Below the pieces are notes generated by a model. It did no database searches. It saw nothing but the letters and a program-made list of their open reading frames with translations, and had not been told where the DNA came from. A program made the translations under genes and the position numbers. Positions 22,799-31,923 of a stretch of DNA of 35,502 nt are shown piece by piece; position 1 is the first letter of the stretch, and every line of letters starts with the position of its first letter. This stretch comes from Dehalococcoidia bacterium. Its GTDB lineage: Bacteria; Chloroflexota; Dehalococcoidia; Dehalococcoidales; JAUVZA01. Location: positions 1-35,502 of the forward strand of contig JAUVZA010000007.1 of assembly GCA_030602805.1 (NCBI GenBank), written 5' to 3'.

Positions 22799-24523
22799 AT
22801 GATGAATAAAGGAGACACCAGTCAGCAGATGGTCGCTGCATACGTAAGGGTGAGTTCGCAGGAGCAGGCTGTCGATGGAGTTTCGATTGATGCCCAACTG
22901 GCGGCTCTCCGTGCTTATGCTAAAAGCCAGGGCTGGGAAATCACCGATGAGTATATCGACGGCGGTTGCAGTGGAGGTACCGACGATAGACCGGCCTTGA
23001 AGCGTCTCCTCGCCGACGCGAAACAGCATCGGTTTAACGTCATCGCGGTATGCAAGCTGGATCGATTTTTCCGCAACCTCAGGCTGCTACTTAACCATCT
23101 CCACAGTTTGGAGCAACTGGGGATAAAGTTTATATCCACCCAGGAGGGGCTAGATACCTCCACACCATACGGTAAATTCGCTGTGCAGATGATGGGGGTA
23201 ATTGCCGAATTCGAGCGGGGCAGGATCGGCGAGAGAGTGAGGGACAGCCGCCATTACCTTGTCGGCAATGGGAAATGGCCGGGAGGGAAGACATTATATG
23301 GCTACCGGTGGCTGGCGGAGGAGAAGAAATGGGAGGTAGTGTTGGAGGAAGCGGAGACCGTCCAGAGAATCTACCACCTGTACCTAGACCAAAAGAAAGG
23401 GATGGACACCATCGCCAGAATCCTGAACGATGATGACTCGCACACCCGTAATGGTAACCCATGGAAGACGGGTACAGTTCGTTCCATACTTATCCATTCC
23501 GCCTATAAAGGCCAGCACCCGATGGGCATACCGGTACCGGTCATCATCGATGAGAACACATGGCAGCTCGCCCAGCAAAAGCGGGAGAATGCCCGGACCC
23601 TGACTACTGACCCCAAGGGCTGGCTACTCCAGGGGATGTGCTACTGCGGTCAGTGCGGCCATGTCTTAAAATGCCTTCGGAAGAGACGTCAAGACCCTAG
23701 TTACTACGCCTGCAGGGGTCGAATACAACCCCGTGTTATGCAAAATGATGATAAGCGCTGCGACCTGCCGTTTATAAGAGCCGACTGGCTGGAATGGGGA
23801 GTGTGGAGAAAAGTTAAAGAGGTCCTTAACGACTCCGATAAACTGATCGAATGTGTTAATAAAGCCCTTCTTGAGTTGGAGGAACGAAAGGTACACATCG
23901 GGGCTGAGATAGTGGATGTGGATGGCAAGCTTGAAACGCTCAGGAGGAAGGTGGAGCGACTGGGGATGGTGTTTGCCGACGGAGCCATGGAGGAAAGTGC
24001 CTATAAATCGAAGTTGAAGCAGCTGAAGAAAGAGGAGGCATCCCTTGTCAAATGCCGCCATAACATAGACCCTCTGGAGTTGACCGAATTGGCCGAACTC
24101 GAAGGGCGCATTGCTATGGTACAAAACGTCTTAAGTCAAGGCAAGCTCAGCGTTAACGAATTTGGTATATTCGGCGAAAAAGATAGTGAATATATTCCTG
24201 CTGGCTTCAATGCCTGGCGGGAATGCGATGGTGAGCTGACAATCGGCGAAGTAACTGAGAAGGATTACTTCCGCTTAGAAGGCACCGATATGTACATGAG
24301 GGGTATAGACGCGCCACCCGGTTTCTGGGAATGCGGTGACTATGGGGAACAGTCCAAGATAATCAAGAAGAATATGAGAGCTATATTACAGCTTTTCAAT
24401 ATCAGGGTGATTGTTTTCCCCGACCGTGTCGAAATAAAGGGAACTATTCCGCAACAGGTCCTGTATCAGGGGGAAGTACCGGAGCCGGAAACTGCGCTCT
24501 TTGTTAGTTCGGCTTCCCCTTAA
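22799..24523 (+). CDS. Large serine recombinase (integrase/resolvase family)
   Basis: 574 residues. Resolvase catalytic domain: YVRVSSQEQ with the nucleophile Ser near 19, DEYIDGGCSGG, KLDRFFRN and EFERGRIGERVRD. A recombinase domain follows (GYRW...AETVQRIYHLYL, IARILND), then a zinc ribbon (CYCGQCGHVLKC...YYACRG...RCDLPFI) and a coiled-coil region near 350-420. This layout is that of large serine integrases which insert mobile elements without tRNA bias, though in Dehalococcoides such enzymes target ssrA. GGGAGG precedes two adjacent ATGs (22799, 22802). It appears intact. Candidate mover of the island or of a smaller part of it; its att sites are not identified. Confidence 0.92.
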   Translation: MMNKGDTSQQMVAAYVRVSSQEQAVDGVSIDAQLAALRAYAKSQGWEITDEYIDGGCSGGTDDRPALKRLLADAKQHRFNVIAVCKLDRFFRNLRLLLNHLHSLEQLGIKFISTQEGLDTSTPYGKFAVQMMGVIAEFERGRIGERVRDSRHYLVGNGKWPGGKTLYGYRWLAEEKKWEVVLEEAETVQRIYHLYLDQKKGMDTIARILNDDDSHTRNGNPWKTGTVRSILIHSAYKGQHPMGIPVPVIIDENTWQLAQQKRENARTLTTDPKGWLLQGMCYCGQCGHVLKCLRKRRQDPSYYACRGRIQPRVMQNDDKRCDLPFIRADWLEWGVWRKVKEVLNDSDKLIECVNKALLELEERKVHIGAEIVDVDGKLETLRRKVERLGMVFADGAMEESAYKSKLKQLKKEEASLVKCRHNIDPLELTELAELEGRIAMVQNVLSQGKLSVNEFGIFGEKDSEYIPAGFNAWRECDGELTIGEVTEKDYFRLEGTDMYMRGIDAPPGFWECGDYGEQSKIIKKNMRAILQLFNIRVIVFPDRVEIKGTIPQQVLYQGEVPEPETALFVSSASP

Positions 24524-24548
24524 TAAGGGGAAGGGGAATCAATTATAT

Positions 24549-24877
24549 AAGAGAGGCTTCGCCTCTCTTTGACTCTCCTTCGAAGGAGAGGGAGAGATAA
24601 AGAAAAAAGGGCTTTGCCCCTGTTAAACACTCCATATAGAAGGACAAGGGGAAGCTATTTTAAAAGAGGCTTCCCCACTTATACCCCCTTATTAATAAGC
24701 AGTCTAATTACCAATTGTGTACTCCTACAAAGGAGAGTGGGGAGATTTTAGAGGCTTTGCCTCTCTTTGACTCTCCTTGCTTTGGATTAGTAATACGAGA
24801 AGTTTAAGAGGGGCGTTAGCCCCTCTTTATAAATCTCCCCCTTCCCTTAATAAGGGAAGGGGGACAGGGGGATAGGT
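24549..24877. repeat. Cluster of hairpin repeats after the recombinase
   Basis: Seven hairpins in 330 bases: AAGAGAGGC/GCCTCTCTT (24549-24569), the perfect palindrome CTCTCCTTCGAAGGAGAG (24573-24590), GGGGAAGC/GCTTCCCC (24648-24676), AGAGGC/GCCTCT (24750-24764), AAGAGGGGC/GCCCCTCTT (24806-24827) and a 13-bp stem TCCCCCTTCCCTT/AAGGGAAGGGGGA (24836-24864). GCCTCTCTTTGACTCTCCTT occurs twice exactly (24561 and 24759). The right end, GGGGGATAGGTT, matches the ends of the P63C cassette. The first hairpin may terminate the recombinase transcript. Confidence 0.75.
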
Positions 24878-24920
24878 TGTTAGACAATCTCGAACAAGTT
24901 AGGTGTGAATTAGGAGATGG

Positions 24921-24926
24921 TATAAT
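24921..24926 (+). promoter_or_regulatory. -10 box of the cupin gene
   Basis: TATAAT 34 bases before the cupin start; the -35 region is not clear. Confidence 0.45.
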
Positions 24927-24959
24927 AGGAGCAGTAATTAAATATAAAGGAGGCTGTTG

Positions 24960-25289
24960 ATGAAAGTAAGTAGTTATCTTGATACCAAACCTATTCAAGA
25001 GTTACCCGGAGTAGTCAAGCGTGAGGTTATTACCGCTGATGATGGAGCACCAAATTTCTGTATGCGTGTCTTTGATGTTGAGCCAGGTGCCTTCACCCCA
25101 TCTCATGAGCACCCCTGGGAGCACGAGGTATATGTTCTTTCCGGTCGTGGGGTGATGGTAGGTGAGCAAGGAGAAACTCAGATAGCCAAAGATAGCGTTG
25201 TCTTTGTCCCCCCCAATGAGCACCACTGCTTTATTAATAACAGTAATGAGATTCTGCGCTTTATATGTGTTATACCGATAATTACTTAG
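24960..25289 (+). CDS. Single-domain cupin protein
   Basis: 109 residues forming one beta-barrel cupin. Motif 1 is seen as SHEHPWEHEVYVLSGRG (metal ligands His, His, Glu) and motif 2 as PPNEHHCFIN (the fourth His). Small cupins of this type bind a divalent metal and have varied enzymic or sensory roles; none can be chosen here. AAGGAGG lies 6 bases before the ATG. The 3' end overlaps the opposing small gene by 8 bases. Confidence 0.85.
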   Translation: MKVSSYLDTKPIQELPGVVKREVITADDGAPNFCMRVFDVEPGAFTPSHEHPWEHEVYVLSGRGVMVGEQGETQIAKDSVVFVPPNEHHCFINNSNEILRFICVIPIIT

Positions 25290-25638
25290 AAAAGCCAATC
25301 TTTCTCGGCTTCTCAGAGGTAATGATTTCAAAATAGCCAAGAATAGCATCCAGTTTAGTCAGTATGAATGACCGCTCGACGCAAATATCTCCCTTGGAGG
25401 AAAAGATCTCCTTGCCCTCCACATACATGCTAGCCCCAGGTTTAGGCTTCAGCGCTGAATCTGGGATACGGAACTCGGAAACCTCCTTCCTAATGCCTTC
25501 CAACCTATCAAGCGCAGTATGAAATTCATGCACATATTTCTCTGGAACAGAGCAATCAGTCATTTGGCCAATGTTTTCTCGGAGTGATGAAAGCGTTGCT
25601 AAGGCTCGCGCAAGTTCATCCTGTTTGTTTTCTGTCAT
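25282..25638 (-). CDS. Conserved-looking small helical protein
   Basis: 118 residues, not recognised. The N-terminal 60 residues look helical (ELARALATLSSLRENIGQ, FHTALDRLEGIRKEV), followed by a short beta-like part and a final helix. A clear GGAGGTG precedes the ATG by 6 bases. It begins 26 bases after the radA stop on the same strand, so is likely the last gene of that transcription unit. Confidence 0.7.
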   Translation of the reverse strand: MTENKQDELARALATLSSLRENIGQMTDCSVPEKYVHEFHTALDRLEGIRKEVSEFRIPDSALKPKPGASMYVEGKEIFSSKGDICVERSFILTKLDAILGYFEIITSEKPRKIGFSK

Positions 25639-25664
25639 ATCTGCACCTCCAATATATGACTTAC

Positions 25665-27044
25665 TTACTTCTTAACCAGTCCCACCCCTATCGCTTCCCT
25701 CAGGGTGCTGACCGGGATAAGCTCTATGTCTTTGGAGGCTGGGCTAACCCTAGCACCAACTTTAGGCACCAGGCAGCGTTTGAAACCTAGCCTGGCTGCC
25801 TCATTTACCCGCCTGTCTAGCTGAGAAACGGCTCTTAATTCACCGCTCAATCCCACCTCCCCCACCGCCGCCAGTTGCGGGTCAACCCCGACATCACGGA
25901 AGCTGGAGGCAATAGACAGGGCAATACCTAAGTCAGCCGCCGGCTCCCTGATTCTAAGCCCGCCGGTAGCATTAGCTATAATATCTTGATTACCGAGCTT
26001 TAAACCGACCCGTCTGGTCAGCACGGCAGTAACCAGCAACAACCGACCAAAATCAACACCGTTGGCAGTGCGTCGTGGTAAACCAAAGCTGGTAGGATTA
26101 GTCAGGGCTTGAATCTCCACCAGCAGGGGGCGGCTACCTTCAAGGGTAGGCACTACCGCTGAACCTATTGCCTCACCCCACCGCTGCGATATGAATGCCT
26201 GCGATGGGTTATCTACCTCAACCAGCCCCTGTTCCTTCATCTCAAAGACACCTACCTCATTAGTAGAGCCAAAGCGGTTTTTCACGCAACGCAGTAGCCG
26301 ATAGGCACTAAACGGCTCACCCTCAAGATAGAGCACCACATCAACAATATGTTCCAGAACCCGGGGACCAGCAATAGCACCATCCTTAGTTACATGCCCA
26401 ACAATGAAAACGGGCACCGCACTGAGCTTTGCCCATTGCTTAAGCCGCTGGGTACACTCTCGCACCTGGGTTATGTTACCCGGTGCTGTATCCAATTCCG
26501 GGAGGTAAATAGCCTGAATGGAATCAATGACTACCAGGCGGGGTTGCAGCTGCTCAACCTGGTTCAGGATAACATCAAGATCAGTCTCAGCCAGAAGGTA
26601 GAGCTTCTCGCCCTTTACCCCCAGACGCTCCGACCTGAGCTTAATCTGATGCAGCGTCTCCTCACCAGAAACATAAACCACCTTACCCTGAGCCTGAGCT
26701 ATTTGAGCTGAAGCCTGAAGCAGGAGGGTTGATTTACCAATACCGGGGTCACCGCCTATGAGCACCAGAGAAGCGGATACTAATCCTCCGCCAAGCACCC
26801 GGTTAAACTCAGCCAGAGGCAGTGGAAAGCGGTCTGCCGCCTCAATAACGACCTGAGATAGCTCTTGAGGTGGGTTAACTGGGAAAACAGATTGCAAAGA
26901 AGTAGGAGGAGCGGTTACCGTTTTCTCTACAAAGCTGTTCCATTCCTGGCAATTGGGGCAGCGTCCCAGCCATTTTAGGCTCTCCTTGCCGCATTGCTGG
27001 CAAACAAAGATAGTCCTGGCGCTGGATTTAGCCGATTTGCTCAT
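25665..27044 (-). CDS. radA: DNA repair protein RadA
   Basis: 459 residues, usual length. A C4 zinc finger (CQQC near 15-18, CPNC near 29-32), a RecA-like ATPase with Walker A GGDPGIGKST near 97, the RadA-specific KNRFGST, and a C-terminal Lon-protease-like domain. RadA promotes branch migration in recombinational repair. It follows oadB on the same strand by 84 bases with only a weak ribosome-binding sequence. In related genomes I recall ispD next to radA; here ispD is 25 kb away. Confidence 0.97.
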   Translation of the reverse strand: MSKSAKSSARTIFVCQQCGKESLKWLGRCPNCQEWNSFVEKTVTAPPTSLQSVFPVNPPQELSQVVIEAADRFPLPLAEFNRVLGGGLVSASLVLIGGDPGIGKSTLLLQASAQIAQAQGKVVYVSGEETLHQIKLRSERLGVKGEKLYLLAETDLDVILNQVEQLQPRLVVIDSIQAIYLPELDTAPGNITQVRECTQRLKQWAKLSAVPVFIVGHVTKDGAIAGPRVLEHIVDVVLYLEGEPFSAYRLLRCVKNRFGSTNEVGVFEMKEQGLVEVDNPSQAFISQRWGEAIGSAVVPTLEGSRPLLVEIQALTNPTSFGLPRRTANGVDFGRLLLVTAVLTRRVGLKLGNQDIIANATGGLRIREPAADLGIALSIASSFRDVGVDPQLAAVGEVGLSGELRAVSQLDRRVNEAARLGFKRCLVPKVGARVSPASKDIELIPVSTLREAIGVGLVKK

Positions 27045-27128
27045 AGATTGACTTTACTTGATTTTAGGCAATAAGGCAAGGGGGTAATTCGGGTTAAAAG
27101 AAATTTGAGCTAGGGTGAAATAGCTAGT

Positions 27129-28277
27129 TCAGCCCAGCATACCCAAGAATATGCCAGCGGCGGTAGCCGTGCCGATTACTCCAGCAACATTAGGACCCAT
27201 AGCATGCATTAATAGGAAGTTTCTTGGGTTGGCTTGCTGCCCCATCCGCTGCACTACCCGAGCTGCCATTGGTACCGCTGAAACACCAGCAGCACCTATC
27301 ATCGGATTAATCTTCTCTTTAGAAAAAAGGTTCATCAACTTGGCCAGGATTATGCCAAAGGCGGTAGAGGCAGCAAAGGCAATTACGCCCAAGGCAAATA
27401 CCAGCAGGCTCTCAGGCTTAAGGAAAGCCTCAGCACTCATAATGGCACCAACGGACAGGCCAAGGAGAATGGTAAGTATATTCATAAAGGCGTTAGCCGC
27501 AGTATCAGCCAGCCTCTCAGTAACCCCAGAAGCATATAGCAGATTACCAAACATAAACATGCCGATGAGGGGGGCTGATTTGGGTACCAGCAGAATAATA
27601 ATAACCGCAGCGATTAAAGGAAACAGGATTTTCTCAGTCTTAGACACCGTCCTTAGCTGGGGTTTCATGTATATTGCCCGCTCTTTTTTAGTGGTGAGCA
27701 ATTTTATAACCGGGGGCTGGATAACAGGCACCAGTGCCATATAGGTATAAGCGGCGACAGCGGTCGCCGCAATAAAATGAGGGGCGAGCCTATTAGTCAG
27801 ATAGATAGTAGTTGGTCCATCGGCACCGCCGATGATGCCGATAGAGGCGGCTTCTTTAATACCAATCTTGACTACATCGGGAAAGGCACCTCCTATGAGC
27901 AGGGCAATGAAGAAGGCAAAGTAAACACCGAATTGTGCTCCGGCACCAAGAATTAGGGTCTTGGGATTAGCGATAAGGGGCCCGAAGTCAGTCATCGCCC
28001 CCAAACCCAGAAAGATAAAACAGGGGATTATCTCCCAGACAAGTCCGTAGCGAAATATACGGGAAAGTAAGCCAGCCGGCTCGCCACCGATGGTCTCCGT
28101 CAAACCACCGAGAGGTAAATTAACCAGAACAACACCAAAACCAATAGGCACCAGTAACAGGGGCTCCATCTTTCTGGCAATGCCCAAGTATAACAGCAGG
28201 CAGCCGAGAAAAATCATCAAAATGGGACTAGGCCACCCCCCGAGATTGCCGAATCCAGTCTCAAAAAAGCCTAGCAC
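27129..28277 (-). CDS. oadB: Na+-transporting decarboxylase beta subunit
   Basis: 382 residues of a multi-helix membrane protein matching OadB/GcdB/MmdB: the conserved SIGIIGGADGPTTIYL segment, FLGLGAMTDFGPLIANPK and AAGVSAVPMAARV. In sodium-pumping biotin decarboxylases this subunit couples CO2 release from carboxybiotin to Na+ export. It begins with GTG at 28277 after AAGGGGA and lies 10 bases after the biotin carrier. A carboxyltransferase (alpha) gene is not in the window and must be encoded elsewhere. Confidence 0.93.
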   Translation of the reverse strand: MLGFFETGFGNLGGWPSPILMIFLGCLLLYLGIARKMEPLLLVPIGFGVVLVNLPLGGLTETIGGEPAGLLSRIFRYGLVWEIIPCFIFLGLGAMTDFGPLIANPKTLILGAGAQFGVYFAFFIALLIGGAFPDVVKIGIKEAASIGIIGGADGPTTIYLTNRLAPHFIAATAVAAYTYMALVPVIQPPVIKLLTTKKERAIYMKPQLRTVSKTEKILFPLIAAVIIILLVPKSAPLIGMFMFGNLLYASGVTERLADTAANAFMNILTILLGLSVGAIMSAEAFLKPESLLVFALGVIAFAASTAFGIILAKLMNLFSKEKINPMIGAAGVSAVPMAARVVQRMGQQANPRNFLLMHAMGPNVAGVIGTATAAGIFLGMLG

Positions 28278-28287
28278 TTTATCCCCT

Positions 28288-28509
28288 TTAGTATTCTATA
28301 ACAGCTACTAAATCACCTGCCTCAACCACCTGCTCTGAAGAAAGGTTTATCTCTATAATCGTACCCCCCACTGGAGCTAATATGGGATTCTCCATCTTCA
28401 TTGACTCCAGTAGACAAAGTAAATCTCCCTCCTTAACCACACTCCCCTGGCTAACATCCACACTAATAATCTTACCCGTTATAGGAAACTCTACTTTCTC
28501 CTGTGCCAA
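28288..28509 (-). CDS. Biotin carrier protein of the decarboxylase
   Basis: 73 residues, a single biotinyl domain. ESMKMEN holds the biotinylated lysine; the barrel strands before and after it are typical (PITGKIISVDV, GDLVAVIEY). It lacks the proline/alanine linker and alpha domain of larger subunits. TTG start at 28509 after GGGAG; between the gamma-like (3 bases) and beta (10 bases) subunit genes. Confidence 0.92.
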   Translation of the reverse strand: MAQEKVEFPITGKIISVDVSQGSVVKEGDLLCLLESMKMENPILAPVGGTIIEINLSSEQVVEAGDLVAVIEY

Positions 28510-28512
28510 TAT

Positions 28513-28677
28513 CTAATCTCCCTTCTTCTTGTTACTAGCTTCAGCCTTACCAATGCCGATTTTACCAAGCACCAGCCCGGTTAGCCATATAGCTAGAGCT
28601 AGAATAATTAATACCGCAAAGACGAGACCGAAGCCAATTCCACCAATTTGCCCGGCAAAACCCCAATCTACTGCCAT
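28513..28677 (-). CDS. Small gamma-like (OadG-type) membrane subunit
   Basis: A 54-residue protein: ATG 28677, TAG at 28515-28513. One membrane helix (about residues 17-37, GLVFAVLIILALAIWLTGLV) is followed by a short Lys-rich tail. Size, single helix and the position just upstream of biotin carrier and beta subunit match the gamma subunit of Na+-pumping decarboxylases, which anchors the complex. Sequence of such subunits is poorly conserved, so the call is mainly by context. Confidence 0.7.
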   Translation of the reverse strand: MAVDWGFAGQIGGIGFGLVFAVLIILALAIWLTGLVLGKIGIGKAEASNKKKGD

Positions 28678-28712
28678 ATCTTCACCCGCTTTTTCCCCTA
28701 TTTTGGGCGAAT

Positions 28713-28754
28713 AAAAAGGGCGGTTATTTCATCATCTGAGTTCCCCCGCCCTTT
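28713..28754 (-). terminator. Terminator of clpC
   Basis: Minus strand: AAAGGGCGG (28754-28746) pairs with CCGCCCTTT (28723-28715), followed by TTATT. It separates clpC from the decarboxylase set. Confidence 0.7.
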
Positions 28755-28787
28755 CTATTGCACGCCGGCTTTATCTATCATGATAAC

Positions 28788-31490
28788 CTATAATTTATCA
28801 TCTCCAAGCAATGCTCCTACGGCTGCTGGATGCACTACAAATTTCTCCCCTATTTTCAGCACAATCTCATTCTCTCCCACATCAACTAATGCTTTGGAAG
28901 TATAGCTCTGCATCTTTATATGATCCAAAAGACCATCGTTGTCCTTGATTGTCTTTTCTATTTGAGATTTCAAATCCTCCGAGCAGTAAATAGTCAGCAA
29001 ATCTTCAGACCTGTCTACACTAAGGACATCCTTCATTACCTTGATAGCATCAATGATAGTTGAAGTAATTTCTGTCATCTTAACTTCAACAACAAAAACC
29101 CTCTCAAAAACCTTAAATTCGCCTCGGAGTACAGCATCTGATAGTTTATCTTCAACCATATCTTGAATTACCCGGCGTAATGGCCGAGCCCCGAAAACCT
29201 CATCATAGCCCTTTTCACCCAGAAAATCTTTAGCCGCATCGGTTACCTCCAGCTTTATCTCCTTCTCAGCCAGTTGCTGACTTACTGTAGCCAGCATCAA
29301 ATCAACTATCTTTCGGATATGCTCTTTGGTCAGGGGATGAAAGACAACGATGCCATCAACGCGATTGAGAAACTCGGGGCGGAAGGCTTTCTTTACTTCG
29401 CCGAGCAACTTTTCCTTCATTCTTTCGTAAGTCTCCTGCTGAGTTTTAGCCTCATCGCTGCGAGCAGCGAAACCAATAGTGGTGCCTTTCCTGATAAGCT
29501 CGGCACCGATATTGCTGGTCATAACAATAATGCTGTTACGGAAATCGACCCGGCGACCCTTGGCATCACTCAGGTGACCATCATCAAATATCTGGAGCAA
29601 TATATTAAACACATCAGGGTGAGCCTTCTCAATCTCATCTAGGAGTATACAACAATACGATTTACGCCTTACTGCTTCAGTCAACTGCCCGCCTTCCTCA
29701 TAGCCAACATATCCTGGCGGTGCCCCAACCAGTCGGGATACAGCGAATTTCTCCATAAACTCAGACATGTCAAGCCTAATTAGGGTGTCCTCACTGCCAA
29801 ACATAAACTCAGCCAAGGCTCTAACCAGCTCTGTCTTACCGACACCGGTTGGACCGAGAAAAATGAAGTTGCCTATGGGATGTCTCGGGTCTTTGAGCCC
29901 GGCTCGGGCTCGCCTAACTGCTTTAGAGATACTATTAATAGCCTCATCCTGACCAATAATGCGACGATGCAGTACTTCCTCCATATTAAGCAGACGACTG
30001 GTTTCATCACCAGCCAACTGCACCACTGGAATCCCAGTCCACATACTCACCACCTCAGCGATGTCCTCAGCAGTTACCGCTACCTCCTCTTGCTCTTGCT
30101 CAGCATGCCACTCCTCCTCCAGCCTCTTTAATTTCCCCTCAATTTGAAGCTCCCTTTGGCGCAGTTCAGCGGCATAGTCATACTGCTGAGTAGCCAGGGC
30201 AGCATCCTTATCCTTACGCACACTATCCTCAGCTTGCCTGGCTTCCTTCAAGGTAATAGGTATAGCCCGGTGTCTAATCCTTACCCTTGATGCTGCCTCA
30301 TCAACTAGGTCGATAGCCTTATCAGGCAGAAAACGGTCAGGTATATATCTAGAGGCTAATGTTGTTGCTGAACTCAGCGCCTCGTCGCTTATTGTCAGCT
30401 TGTGATGCTCCTCATATCGTTCTTTAATCCCGCGTAAAATCTCCAGTGTTTCCTCCGTTGAAGGCTCCTCTACCAAAACAGGCTGGAAGCGGCGTTCCAG
30501 AGCGGCATCCCGCTCCACATACTTACGGTAATCATCAAGAGTGGTGGCGCCAATACATTGTATCTCCCCTCGTGCCAGCGAGGGTTTGAGGATATTAGCG
30601 GCATCAACCGCCCCCTCAGCTGCCCCAGCACCGACAATAGTGTGGAACTCATCAATAAAGAGCAGGCAGTTTCCCGCCGTTTTTAGCTCATCAAGAATCT
30701 TCTTTAGCCGTTCTTCAAACTCACCCCGGTACTTCGTCCCAGCCACTACCATTGCTATATCCAGTGTTACTAGCCGCTTCCCTTCCAATGTTTCGGGAAC
30801 ATCACCAGCGACAATACGGTGAGCCAAACCCTCAACAATTGCCGTCTTTCCCACCCCTGGCTCACCGATAAGAGCTGGGTTATTCTTAGTTCGGCGGCTG
30901 AGAATCTGAGTTACTCGCTCAATCTCCTTCGCCCGCCCAATAACTGGGTCAAGTTTCCCAGCGCGAGCAGCCGCGGTTAGGTCCATGCTCAGCTGGTCTA
31001 AAGTGGGGGTACGACTTGTAGCGCGGGCAAGCCTGGACTTAGGTGCACCTTGACTAAGAATACGAGTAATTTCAGCACGTGCTCGCTCAAGGGTGATACC
31101 AAGACTATCTAATACACCAGCGGCTACTCCTTCCCCCTCACGCAGCAATCCTAATAGAAGATGCTCAGTGCCAATATAATTATGACCAAGGTGGCGTGCC
31201 TCGTCTATAGCCAGTTCAATGACTTTTTTCGCTCTAGGGGTAAGCCCGATTTCACCACTACTGGATTTCTCACCATGACCAATAATGAATTCTACCGCTG
31301 AGCGCACCTTGCTCAAGCTTACACCTAGATTGACTAGAACCTTAGCGGCTACCGCCTCCTCCTCCCGCACCAGACCAAGCAAAATATGCTCCGTGCCAAT
31401 ATAGCTGTGGTTAAGGTGCCGCGCCTCTTCTTGAGCTAAGGTGAGAACCCTACGAGCTCGTTCTGAGAATTTCTCAAATCGGCTAGCCAT
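28788..31490 (-). CDS. clpC: ClpC-type AAA+ unfoldase
   Basis: 900 residues. Two Clp-N repeats at the start, a first AAA+ module (Walker A GEPGVGKT), a UVR-like coiled segment ([17 protein letters not shown]), a second AAA+ module (GPTGVGKT) and the C-terminal D2-small domain: the ClpC layout of a ClpP partner. After the point where ClpC normally ends (VFVVEV, about residue 805) there is an extra tail of some 95 residues that I do not recognise. ATG after AAGGAG. It follows the rRNA genes on the same strand, the order remembered for Dehalococcoidia. Confidence 0.96.
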   Translation of the reverse strand: MASRFEKFSERARRVLTLAQEEARHLNHSYIGTEHILLGLVREEEAVAAKVLVNLGVSLSKVRSAVEFIIGHGEKSSSGEIGLTPRAKKVIELAIDEARHLGHNYIGTEHLLLGLLREGEGVAAGVLDSLGITLERARAEITRILSQGAPKSRLARATSRTPTLDQLSMDLTAAARAGKLDPVIGRAKEIERVTQILSRRTKNNPALIGEPGVGKTAIVEGLAHRIVAGDVPETLEGKRLVTLDIAMVVAGTKYRGEFEERLKKILDELKTAGNCLLFIDEFHTIVGAGAAEGAVDAANILKPSLARGEIQCIGATTLDDYRKYVERDAALERRFQPVLVEEPSTEETLEILRGIKERYEEHHKLTISDEALSSATTLASRYIPDRFLPDKAIDLVDEAASRVRIRHRAIPITLKEARQAEDSVRKDKDAALATQQYDYAAELRQRELQIEGKLKRLEEEWHAEQEQEEVAVTAEDIAEVVSMWTGIPVVQLAGDETSRLLNMEEVLHRRIIGQDEAINSISKAVRRARAGLKDPRHPIGNFIFLGPTGVGKTELVRALAEFMFGSEDTLIRLDMSEFMEKFAVSRLVGAPPGYVGYEEGGQLTEAVRRKSYCCILLDEIEKAHPDVFNILLQIFDDGHLSDAKGRRVDFRNSIIVMTSNIGAELIRKGTTIGFAARSDEAKTQQETYERMKEKLLGEVKKAFRPEFLNRVDGIVVFHPLTKEHIRKIVDLMLATVSQQLAEKEIKLEVTDAAKDFLGEKGYDEVFGARPLRRVIQDMVEDKLSDAVLRGEFKVFERVFVVEVKMTEITSTIIDAIKVMKDVLSVDRSEDLLTIYCSEDLKSQIEKTIKDNDGLLDHIKMQSYTSKALVDVGENEIVLKIGEKFVVHPAAVGALLGDDKL

Positions 31491-31554
31491 CTTTTCTCCT
31501 TAATTTAATCCTACCACACCTCTCCACACAAAAGCAATAACTAGTTATTAAAGC

Positions 31555-31675
31555 CTCCTGGCAGTGGCATATTTTCCACAAGGAGTTACCCCCTCAGTAT
31601 CGTCTGCGCTGGGGCGTTTCACTTCCGTGTTCGGGATGGGAACGGGTGGTGCCACCCCGCTCTAACCACCAAGAG
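31555..31675 (-). rRNA. rrf: 5S ribosomal RNA
   Basis: The minus strand carries conserved 5S segments CCCATCCCGAACACGG and GTGAAACGCCC. The terminal helix CTCTTGGTGG (5') pairs along its length with CTGCCAGGAG (3'). Ends are approximate to a few bases. It is separated from 23S by an unusually long 1.6-kb spacer carrying a gene. Confidence 0.92.
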
Positions 31676-31768
31676 ACTATTTATATTTTAGCACATTTGT
31701 AAATACTAAAAAAGCCCAACCCCGGTAACTCAGTTTTTACTCTACCTCACCCTCTTAAGTTTTATCTG

Positions 31769-31855
31769 GTAACCCCATCCCCCTTTATCCCCCTTCCCTT
31801 CACCAATTCCCAAGGGAAGGGGGAAGAAAAAGAAAGAGGGGCTTCCGCCCCTCTT
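31769..31855 (+). repeat. Left terminal repeat of the P63C cassette
   Basis: Starts GGTAACCCCATCCCCC, followed by the stem CCCCCTTCCCTT/AAGGGAAGGGGG (31789-31823) and a second stem AAGAGGGGC/GCCCCTCTT (31834-31855). Inverted relative of the right repeat ending GGTTACC at 33195, and of the cluster at 24806-24877, which has the same two stems. Confidence 0.75.
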
Positions 31856-31923
31856 GGACACTCAACAAATTATTTTCCCGTTTGCTCAGAACACCTATTT
31901 AGACAACTTTACGATAGCAGTCA

